Shown here: positions 1 to 10,400 of the stretch, one piece after another
How positions within the stretch are numbered: position 1 is the first letter of the stretch
How the letters are laid out: each line of letters begins with the position of its first letter
Assembly (NCBI RefSeq): GCF_011397635.1
Contig: NC_064773.1
Span: 20,810,449-20,874,448, forward strand
Source of the DNA: Epinephelus fuscoguttatus
Lineage: Eukaryota > Chordata > Actinopteri > Perciformes > Serranidae
Direction: 5' to 3'
Length of the DNA stretch: 64,000 nt
Notes under the pieces: model-generated
Told to the model about the DNA's origin: nothing
Database searches by the model: none
Seen by the model: the letters and a program-made list of their open reading frames with translations, nothing else
Position numbers and translations under genes: made by a program

Positions 1-2491
1 TTTCCTTGATGTCCCTGCAACCAATATATATGTCCCAGGCTCCTCAAATGAGCCCTCTTTTAATTAAAACCCTTTCTGTCCCATTATCTATGTTCAAAGA
101 CCAACCTTTTAAAGAACCATCTGTCGAGTCAGCTCGTGAGAGTGTGCAATCAGTGCAACAAACACTGCTGCTTGGGGAGTCTCACCAAACTGATACGTTT
201 CACCACATATCCTTAGTCACTGGGATGACTACAAGCATGTATTTAAATACAGCAGCAGGCCCAGGTATGACCTATCCACTTCCAATTTCAGTATCTGAGA
301 GCGCTCAACAAGTGTCTGAGTTTGATCCAACTGCTCCCTCTACTGTTCAGGAGCTGTACACTACATCCTTCATTCATCAAATGCAAAATCTTGATCCTTC
401 ATTCCCAGTATGTGGTCAATCTGTGATGCAGGATCATGTGTATGTGAGTGGTTGTATCACCCATATCAAAAGTACCTATGTTGAGAACACAGTGGAGCAT
501 GTTGTGGACAGTAATTCACAAGATGAGAAGCTCTGGACTGATTTCCCATCACAGATTTTAATGTTTGACTCAAGCAGACGATTCTTTTCGACCGACACGT
601 CCAGGGAATACCTGTCAATGCATCCGCTTCCCTCAGAGGATATTTTAATGGAACAAACTGAGTCAAATGCACTTATGTCTTCGCTGTTGCATTTGTCTGC
701 CACTATAGAAACAAACCAGCTGACAGCTACTCCACAACTGGACATCTCAGAGGCTCTTCCTGCTCTAGAGGGCACTGGCTTCTCAGTAATCACATCACCA
801 GCACTGGACACAACTGGCTTCAGTGACAACTATGTCAGTTTAGAGAACTCCTTATTCATCTGCCAATCATCTGCTACAAAAGGACATCCCACTCAGCAGA
901 TTCTGAGCACGTCTTTGAGGCGATTTTATGGGACATCAACCGCATTGTTAACATCATCAAAGGCTGTAGGTCTTTCCTCATATAGAATAGAGAGCTCAGT
1001 CCTGACAACACCTTCCTCACCTTCCATCTCAAGTAAGTACCATCAAGGGTGCCATAACTTACTGTGAAGACGTGCAAGCATAAATACCCACATGTGCTCA
1101 GAGATTATATTAAGCATGATAAGGAAAAGCACCACAACATTTGCTTAGTGGTTTAAAGTTTTTAAATCTGGTACAGACATACAGTACTTTGGGCAAATAT
1201 CTAATGATCTAACTTTTTTCTAAATTTTTGATTTTCTGAAAACTACAGCCATTTTCTTAGCACACTATGTAACCATAAAAATTGTTATATTTCAGGCGTC
1301 ATGAATCACCCACCTACAGTGTTGCAGTCTGTTCCAGTGTTGATAGCCACTGTTGGTTTCCCCTTCCACTACTCAATCCCACCTAAAACCTTCCATGACC
1401 CAGAGGATGGTGCTGCAGATGCTCTCTCCCTGGAGATGAGGTTGATTGATGGGCCTCCTATCGGTGTTGGCACCTGGTTGGCACTGGACGGTCTGGAGCT
1501 CCATGGTGTTCCTCTGGAGGTGGACCTGCAGTTTGCTCCTCAGCACCTCCTCCTGGGCGCCCAGGACAGACAGGGCCTGAGCACCTGGCTTCCTCTGACC
1601 CTTGATCTCCGTCGTAGTGCCGTCGACCCCTGTCACATTTTCACCCTGACAGCCCAACGCAGCCTTCACTCGATTCTCCGTCAGCGCCGCAGGGTGGAAC
1701 TACTGCTGAGAAAACTGTCCCGCTTCTTCAACAGCTCGAGCAGCCACCACCTCTCTGTTGTCTCCGTGAGGCCTGGCTCCACTGTGGTGTCCTGGTACAA
1801 CTACAGCTTGTGTGGCATGGGTCAGAGTAGAGTTACACGGTGCTGTGTTGATCAAATACGGAACATGTGGCTGGCTATGAGATCTGCAGATGGGTCAGTC
1901 AACCCTGCGTTCAGAGAGGTGATGCTCCCAGAGTTCCCTGTCACTAAAGTTGGGCCTGTGAGCTTTAGACGAGACTGCTTCACCACTACTTCTACCCCCA
2001 TATTTGAAGGATCTACCCCTGCTATCCACACTACCCTGACTTCAAGTTCAGGCACTAACACTTCCCTCAGTCCCAACTCCAGTACCTGCGTCTCTATATC
2101 TCCAACTATCACCACCACCTCACATCAAACAACCCACTGTCGATGGATGGCCGGCATGTTTACAGCCCTCCTCGTTGTCTGTATTCTCATTCTTATCGTC
2201 CTCCTCGTTGCCACAGTCCTTTATTTCTGCAAAGGTCGCGGGATGTCAAGAACGGTCGCCATTTGGCCTGCAAGCAGAGTGCTCTCAGTTCAAAGCAGGG
2301 ATCTGAGAGCCATAAGACCGAGGTGGCCTCCGATATTCCAACCTGAACTGCCTCCACCACCGCTCAGACTGTGGATCAGCCTTTCACAAGGCGATGAGGT
2401 TCGATTCCCATCAACACGTGAGCAAGAAGGTAAAACAGCTGACAAGGCGTTACAGCCTCGCCCTCCGCGATATGAATTTTCGAATATCTAA
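1..2491 (+). CDS. dystroglycan-like transmembrane protein (3' part of gene)
   Basis: Two coding exons are visible: 1-1032 (open at the left edge, donor gtaagt at 1033) and 1296-2491 (acceptor ttcag, stop TAA). The phase fits across the intron. The first exon encodes about 344 Ser/Thr-rich, mucin-like residues without a recognised fold. Counting from the Met at 1301, the second holds a dystroglycan-type cadherin-like domain (about residues 18-105, with FPFHYSIPPKTF, DPEDG and LQFAPQ). It is followed by the region that in dystroglycan is cleaved between alpha and beta subunits: here RPGSTVVSW with G159/S160, against GSIVVEW in human DAG1. A Ser/Thr-rich stalk, a hydrophobic helix (about 285-308) and a basic stop (CKGRG) come next. 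The C-terminus contains PPRY, like the PPEY of beta-dystroglycan that binds dystrophin WW domains. Sequons NSS, NYS and NTS are present. It is too diverged to be dag1 itself, so a paralogue is inferred. Matrix-cytoskeleton linkage is a family-based guess. Confidence 0.8.
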
Positions 2492-2624
2492 CATCGAAAC
2501 AAAAGAGCCGATGTAAACATTTTGAACATGCATGTACACCGTTCCCCCTTGACATTCTGCTTTGCGTTAAGCTCAGTTCCTAAAATGTTCTCAGGGACCA
2601 TCAGGGCAGTTTTATGCGTAAATG

Positions 2625-3018
2625 ATTAAAAACTACTGCAACTGTTTATGTGTACACCTGTTAGTCAGTCATTCTGCAATGTTTACCAATTACAAGAACT
2701 TGTCAGCTTTTTTGACTTAGATCAATTAGATCTTATTGTTTTGAAAGAGCACAGCAATAATTCTAATTTAACACAGGTGCAGTGGATGTATAATTCATAT
2801 GGAAAAATTAAGCTCTCTTTCAACTTTGAAGGTTCTTTTTTTGTCCTACCACAAGTTAAGAGGTATTTCACTGCTCGAAAGATGTCTGTTCATAAAACTG
2901 TCCTGTCTGTGCAGGAGAAAGATGCAAATAATTCTGGAACTGGTGCTATATGACCAGAGAAAACAGAGGAAAAGGGCTGTGGCATTCACTTTTGCTCAAA
3001 AAGCACCGGCCCAATAAA
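2625..3018 (+). promoter_or_regulatory. candidate poly(A) signals of the dystroglycan-like gene
   Basis: ATTAAA at 2625-2630 and AATAAA at 3013-3018 are the first two poly(A)-type hexamers after the stop at 2491. Which one is used cannot be told from sequence. Confidence 0.4.
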
Positions 3019-3701
3019 TGGTAGCGCTGGTGGGTTATGTACTTTTTCTTTTTACTTGCAGTAGGTACTGCAGCTGCCCTTAAAAAGTATGTACTGTTGC
3101 ATACTACTGTCTCACAATGTTACGCCCTGAACTTTGACCCTCTTGCTTTTATATCTGTTACCTTGGAGATAAACAAACACCCTTACCAAGTTCACTGAAG
3201 ACTGAGATCAACTTTATAGTTTAACTTTAAAGTTATAACAGCACAGATTGTAGATTCTAACATATATTTGCAACAGTGAAATTACATCTGCAGTTTTTTC
3301 ATTGCTATTTTTATAGTTATGTCCTTTTGTTGTTTGTGATATTTAAACATTTTTTTTGTTTACTTTACAATTAATATTCTGATTGTTACCATTTGACTGG
3401 TCATTAGTTACTTGTATGCGCTGTTATCCGTCATTGAGACTACTGTTGGCTGTCTGCAGTTCAGTCAGTGTAATGTATCGTCCACTGCGCAGAGGATTGT
3501 GGGTCAGAATTGCCAGAAGTGTCGTAGGTCGTAGAACATCCTGGTATTTTTGGCATACTGCATTTGACATACTATGTATTGGGACATACTAAATCTCTCT
3601 CTGGTATACTATATAGTATGGTATTGTGGGTATTGGAACGCATAGATAGTGCGAGTTTCCTGTCCACAAACAATATGGTGGCTCGCTGGTAACAAAAAAA
3701 T

Positions 3702-3964
3702 CTCATATTACACTTAAACAGTACACTAAAATATAAGTGTTGGTTTATATTTGATCAGCACTGCCTAGTTTTACTGTTTGAGTTGTTTTCTCAGCCTCCG
3801 TTTACAGGAAACAGAAAGGCACTTCCTGTTAACAAATTCTCACATTACAACCAAACAGTACACTAAAATAGGTTGCTGAAGACATTTTAAGTGTGAAATA
3901 TGCAATACAGTAACAGATTCTTGGTTTTATATTGTATCACACTGCCTAGTGTTACTGTTTAAGG
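3702..3964. repeat. imperfect direct duplication around AACAGTACACTAAAATA
   Basis: Two units, about 3702-3786 and 3839-3964, share CAGTACACTAAAATA, a TTGGTTTTATATT-like stretch and CACTGCCTAGT-TTACTGTTT. The second unit has an extra insertion of roughly 40 bp. A third, more diverged relative lies at about 63920-63985. Confidence 0.6.
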
Positions 3965-4258
3965 TTTAAGAGGGAGAGGGGCAGATATCTCCCTTGATTT
4001 GCTTCATACTCTTTGTGTCTTAATGCCAATGTACTATCTGTAGTTAAAGCAGCAGCTCTAGAGCCAGCGAAAATCTACCATATTTGATATGAGCTGGGAG
4101 ATGAGCAGGGACATCTGGGCTCTGGCGAGATGGAGGGAAGTTTACCGCAGCGTTCTGATACAAAGCTGGTTTAAAATCGTCCAAGTATCCCTTTAATGAC
4201 ACAAGACAACAAAATGCATCACTTCCACATTCAACAGCAACGTTCTCTATTGACGGCT

Positions 4259-4264
4259 TTTATT
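4259..4264 (-). promoter_or_regulatory. poly(A) signal of ints13
   Basis: AATAAA on the minus strand about 190 bases after the ints13 stop, the first canonical hexamer in that 3' UTR. Confidence 0.6.
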
Positions 4265-4450
4265 TTGTTACACAGCATATCTACAAAACCATGAGTAAAA
4301 AAATTTATAAATTCCTCGTTAAGAGTTCACTGTCTATTTTATCTGATGTCCTTGTTCAGGGGTGTAAGGTAATATCCAAGTCTGAAAAAACACAGTGGTC
4401 CAAAATCTCATCCTTGGCAGGGGTGAAGCAGTGGATCCGTGGAAAAAACA

Positions 4451-7400
4451 TCATCTGGAGGCCTTTCCGTTTTCGTGAACGTCCATCCTGTCAGTATAGG
4501 AACACGTAAAGTCAGATATATCAGGCAATTTGGACACATTTAATATGAAGGGGAATGTTACCCCCATAAAGTGACACATGACTGATATTTCACACACACC
4601 CATTCTCGTCTTTGAGGTGCTGGTACAACTCAAACTTGTCGTTGACGGAGCTCGCTCTTCCAACAAACTCTTGGTGCTTCCTGGAATTGGCTGCAGTGAT
4701 GCGATTGCTCCACATGGTGAGGAGCGAGACAGGACCTGCAGCAACAGCGAGACAAAACCACAGATAAAAACACACATACTCAGATGATGTCATCAGCTGG
4801 CATTGGCAGGAACAATGCTGTGTTCAAGACAACTCAACACTGAAATTCAGATGCAGGACAGGAAGTGATAAACTAAATCGAATTAATAAATCAAATCAAT
4901 AAGTGCACATTGTAAAATGCAACATAAAGTATATATGCCTCTATTTTATCAAATACTATCATGTAGTAAATCCTGTTCTGCCTGTAAATTGATGTAAAAA
5001 TGTGTGTCCAGTGATATTTGGGAGCTGTGTTCCAGTAAACAATCTCTTTAGGACATTAAAAATGCCTCTGTTCTGTTTATATATGCCAGGAGGCTGCGCT
5101 GCTGAGAGGTCAACTGCGCTCTCTCTTGCCAAAGAAACATCAGTTTGTCACAGACAGCCATGTTTTAAGTGTACGTTTGGCACTGTGCACTTGAACTTTT
5201 GGAGGTTGGAAATTTCAGCTGGGAAATTCCGACTTCCTACTTTGACTGGAGCTCTCATTGGTGCAGGCTCATCTACAGATAATTATGTGCTTGTCTGCCA
5301 CTTATCTGGTCGGTTTGTCTGTGATTTCTTGAGGTGGTTTTAATTCTAAGCAGAAAAAGTATGATAAAGGTTGGTACCTTTCGCTCTCTCCTGAGGCTGA
5401 ACCTCCTCCGTGAGCAGCCGCGGCTTCTTGTTGAGCGGCTCCGGAGAGTCCGGGGAATCTTTGATCACCTCCGACTCCGGCTCTTCTTTATCCAGCAGAC
5501 CCTTTAGTCTTCAGGTTGAAAACAAAAACAGTGCAGCGTGAGAAAATAGAAACTTGAGCGACACATCCCATCCAAAAGCCATGGTAAAGATTCTGACCTC
5601 TCCGACTCCTGCCAGCTTTTGTCCTCTGCGTCCTTGCTGCCATTTTTCTCCGCCCTGTCTTCCCTCTCCTCCCTCTTCCTCCCTCTCTTCTTCCTCTCCT
5701 CCTCCTCGGGGGGTTTGCTGCGGCAGGCGACGATGCAGTCCAGTACCCGCTGGTGTCTGTCTGTGGCTCCGGCATGAGTCTTCACTAATGTCTCCAACTC
5801 GTTCCACATGATACGATACTGCTCATCTCTGGGAATGTCAGCAGTGCAGAAACATTAGTGCCTATACTGTTTGCTTACATGAACTGTGTTGTTTATTTTT
5901 GGGATGAATACCTCTTGGGGCCTTTGCCTCGGGATCCCACGGTGGAAATAGGGAGCGGGTCGTTTTTCCTCTCCATGTCTACCAGGTTGTAGACTGTCTT
6001 CTGGCAGGTCAAGACGTCCTCCTCAGATAAAGTCTCTTTCACTATCAGGTTAGCTAAAGGAACCACCTGGTGGAGGAAAACAGGAAGTTACACACACAGC
6101 AATGAAGGATGATGACGTGGGCCAACAAAAACACAGCATACCCAATGGGGAGATTATCTTTTATTTGTAGATTTTATCAGGAAATGACGAGTCAAATATT
6201 TTGGGGCGTGGCATAAGCTTCACTTTGAAGAGTGAAATCTAGAACTACAGTATCTCTGCTCACTGCCTGCATGTTGAAAATGGTGGTCTGGGAGATGATC
6301 ATTGGCCAGTATCGCGTGTGGCGTTCCAGCTGAGCTTTGGCCCTCTCAGCTGGTAGCTTCCCCGAGGGATCATGGGAAGACTCTGGAACAGGAGTGAGCC
6401 GGTTCTCCCTCATGAATTCACCAAAATCCTAAAAACAGAGGGAAAAAATAGCAGTTACTATTTGCAGATTATTATTACTGTACTCTCATACAGCTGGTGT
6501 GGGCTGAACGTACAGTGATGCGGTAGTCTGTCACTCGGCCTCCACAGCCCTCGCTGATGGAGGGCGGGTCCTCCAGGATGGAGCGGTTGCTGTTGAGCAC
6601 GTGCAGGAAGATCTCGCCTCCGTGGCTGCTGAGCATGTGGCTGATGACCTTGGACCCCGACTTCCTCGGCTGCTCCAGCAGCACCGATCGACCTGTGGTC
6701 AATTAAGAAGAGAAGTCATCGACAGTTAGTCTGTAGGTCCACTCAGGTGAAGGAAACATTGGTGGTCACAAGTAAATGCACAGGCTACAGTCAGTGAAGA
6801 GACTATATAACTGAGAAGAGGGTTTATCCAGCTTACCGTTGAGGAGAAAGTTTGTTAAACATGACGAGGGACGACTGTTTACGTCTGTGGGGGAGATGCG
6901 ATAGGCTCCTGTACAGTAATGCAGCTCTGGTGGGGAAATATAAACACACAAATAGACGCAACTAAATCAGACATCTCAAACCATGGGTGTGGCAGTGCTG
7001 CCATGAATAACACTAGTGCCATGGCAGCATGGCAGTGTAGTGGTTAGCATCGTCGCCTCACAGCAACAGGGTTCCTGGGGGGAGTTTGCATGTTCTCCCC
7101 GTGTCAGCGTGGATTTTCTCCAGGTGCTCCGCTTCCTCCCACAGTCCAAAGACATGCAGGTTAATTGGTGACTCTAAATTGTCCGTAGGTGTGAATGTGA
7201 GTGTGAATGGTTGTCTACAAATGTCTGAAGGGCTAATGCTGAATGTCTTTTCCCAAATTTAGAACCATTTCCGTATGAGAACCAGTTCGAAATAGACCAA
7301 ACCATAAGAATCATAATCCTCCGAGCTTATCAGTTCCTTTCATCAATGCCAGCATGTCTGCACATTGCAAAACGATGACTTCAAAGTCATGCTTCTACGC

Positions 7401-10400
7401 TGCTGGAAATCTCCAACAACAAGGAGCCACTGCAGAGCGGGAGTAATGGGCCGAAGCGTGGCTTTGTTTTACGAAGAAAGGCGACAACATCTCTGCCTGG
7501 AATGTCTCTAAAATGAAATCAAGTAAAGAGGGAAACACCAACAATATGCTCCAACATGTTTCTAAGCAACAAGGGCTTGAATTCCTGGAATGCTATGTAT
7601 GTGACACTGCACACGAGCGCCACTGCTTCCTAACCGAGCAGGATGTCTGTTACCCAGGGTAAATATTCTGTGTTGTAGTAACAGGCAGGCTTAACAGTTG
7701 AACAGTGAAGCTTTTGTACACGAGTCACTTGCCTTTCTTCTACTCTGTTTCTACACTGTGTGCAGAGATAATAAAACAGTTGAATTGACGCTGAAAACCT
7801 GTGAAGGCCTTTTTCTTTACCACAGAGAAAAGTGATCAGGAATCAATAAGGGAATCGCAGTGTAAAGCAGAATTGATAATGACTTTGGTAACAGTTTCAA
7901 AAATATAACACCCAGAGGGGCAAAGCGGGAATTATTTTCTTCTGAATTCTGTTTAAAGTCCAGATAAAACAATATTTCTGGAGTACCTAGCTTCAGTATT
8001 GCGACATATTTCCGAGTGAAACGGGACAGACAGGTGGAATGTAACGCTGAAAGAAATCTGATTTGATCACTAAAAAGTGGGCGTGTCTTAACAGACATGG
8101 AGAGACCTGATGGTGTACGCTGACAGGATAGCAGTAACCATCAGGGTGAAACGGAGCCCACTGTATGCTCCATGTAGTTACTGAGGCAGTTTACTGGTAT
8201 TTGCTTACGTAAGTGCATGTTCTGTTTTGGGTGGGGGTGCAGAAATTGTTAAACAGGTGCACAACATGACGAGGGACGTAATCTCAAGGGGTTAAAAAGC
8301 GTTTTTCATTTCATCTCAACTGTCAAGCTTAAAACTTTTCAAAATAAATAAAAACTGTAAAATAAGAAATTCAGCAAATTGTGCTCACCGACGCTGTTGG
8401 TGCGTGGAGTGCACCATTTCAGTGTGATCGTCTCTTTGAGTCCATTTTCTCGAGTGCTGGTGCCAGCCATGTGCAAGTCTCCTGCACGACACAAAGGTGA
8501 GATATGTATTGTTAATTTCTGATAATGAATTAAAGGCTTTACAAAAACATTAAAGGAATACCTCGCCCCCCCCTTAATGACCATTTGTGTATTAATTAGT
8601 CATGCTGTGTTACCTTAAATACATGATGTTGTTAAACGTGGTCCCCAGTCAATCAATAATTCGCAGTTTTTCGGTGGAGCAGTCTTTACAAACTCAAGGT
8701 AACACGGCATGACCGATTTACAAATGGTCATGTTGTGGGTGAAGTGTTCCTTTAAGCATACATATAAGCATCAAGGATGTCATAAAGGATCTGATTTCCC
8801 AACATTTTGCTCATAATGTAAACAATAAAAACTACTTTGAGCACAGTTAAATTTAGTTTGAGGATTGTTGCCTCGTATGCAACTCAAATGTGGATTTCTT
8901 TCTTTTTTTTTACTCACCGCTTTTAAAGAACTCCAGGTGAGCGTCTCTGTGATGCAGGAGCTCCACGTCATAGTTGGCCGATGTGTTGGCGTGCTGCTCT
9001 TCCTGTCCATCCGCAGAGACAACAACACACACACGTCAGCATGAGGTCAGCTCTTTAAATGTGCAAACTAATACATACACACACACACACACAAAAGCAC
9101 AAACACACATTAACACTGCTGATTTCATGTTCCACTGGGGAAATGATAATGAACAAAGTAAAAGAAAAAAGCTCTCTGGGTGATTTATGAATGTTTTTCT
9201 TCTAGTCCCATCAGAGACTTGTGTTTAACTCAAATGTCCTTAAATTCTAATACCAAGGTGACACATATATCATGGACTCCTGATCTTACAAACCCATTAC
9301 AGATAGTTTGGGCACAAGCTCAAAAATGGGGCCTGGCAGCTGCTGATCTAAAAACAAACTTTGAATTTGACGACTTTCTACGACTAGAAAAATCAGTTTT
9401 AGTACAACTAAGGGTGGAACCATGTTTAAACATTTAAAGGTCAGGTTTAAAGGACTAGTTCTCCAGACAGCACAATGGACCACACCAAGACACTAAAGGG
9501 GAAAATGAGTGGGAACTGATGGGGAAACAGAGACCAGGGGAAAGTTTGGACAACTTTTAAGGTGTAAACACCTGACAGACACTGACAGTGTTAAATAACT
9601 CAGAAGAGGCAACGCTGGTCAAAAATATTTGGACATAAAAACAGCTAAAAACTGTCACAACAGACAAAAAAATGTTCATTTGCCACAACAATTTGAATTC
9701 TTTTAAATCAAATGGTGAGTCAGTGAAGTTATACCATTATTTAATTCAAAACAAAGTTAATTTCAGGTGTGAAGAGCCCAAACTCTGCATCCCCTAGGTG
9801 TCCACATGAGACCAGAGTTGCCTGTCCATCACTGGAGCCTCACCAGCAAATCTTTAGACCAACTGTCACATCAAAACAAATTAATGACACTGTAGGTCTG
9901 TTGCAGCATCAGAGCTCCAAACATACACTGGACACTATGTGGTGTAAGCTCTCACCCTTCCTCACTTTGATGTGTGTGTGATAAGAGTACTAACCTGGTC
10001 GCAAACATTTAATGTGGGCTAGCAAAACAGAAAATACAGCATGAAACCAGCAGCAGATTCACAGTCAAATCAACATGCAGATGAGATAAACAAAAAGATG
10101 TAAAGTCTCATGGGTAATTAAACAGTGAGGAAGGGCTCATACGTAAAGATTAAGCAAGCAAAAAAATAACGTGAAGGCTGTGAGAGAGCAAGGAAAATAA
10201 AAAAAGAAACAAGTAAAAAGAGGGGATGGTTCACTGCATTCTGGACATGACAACATTTTTGTACTAACAAAAGAAAAATAGATATATTTATGTGAGTTTT
10301 TAAGTTTGGCAAGGCATGTGCAAGGGCAGACGGAGGGTAAGGAGCCTCTTACCTTCATGGGGATGTTTGTTATGGTGGTGGAGGCCAAGTCAAAGTGCTG

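Larger units (their letters stand above)
2492..4234. other. intergenic spacer between convergent genes, repeat-rich
   Basis: This holds the 3' UTR of the dystroglycan-like gene. At about 3040-3660 there is MITE-like sequence with many CATACT/AGTATG words facing each other. A duplicated unit of roughly 90-130 bp lies at 3702-3964. At 4010-4195 is further repeat-like sequence ending in ATCCCTTTAA. No convincing coding exon was seen. A related copy of parts of this block lies at the other end of the window (about 63440-63990). Confidence 0.5.
6927..8388. other. ints13 intron with SINE-like and hAT-derived fragments
   Basis: Contains the repeat at about 7024-7215, a decayed BED-finger-like stretch at about 7420-7600, and otherwise unrecognised sequence up to 8388. 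Confidence 0.5.

Noticed and set aside
476-829. Minus-strand open frame of 117 codons
   Set aside because: It overlaps the dystroglycan-like exon antisense; the composition is a shadow of the Ser/Thr-rich coding strand.
2648-2953. 101-codon plus-strand frame after the dystroglycan-like stop
   Set aside because: It sits in the 3' UTR/spacer, with no domain and no splice support; part of it matches a dispersed repeat.
5488-5811. Several overlapping Arg/Glu- or Ser/Pro-rich frames
   Set aside because: They are alternative frames of the real ints13 exon 5598-5828 with its charged segment.
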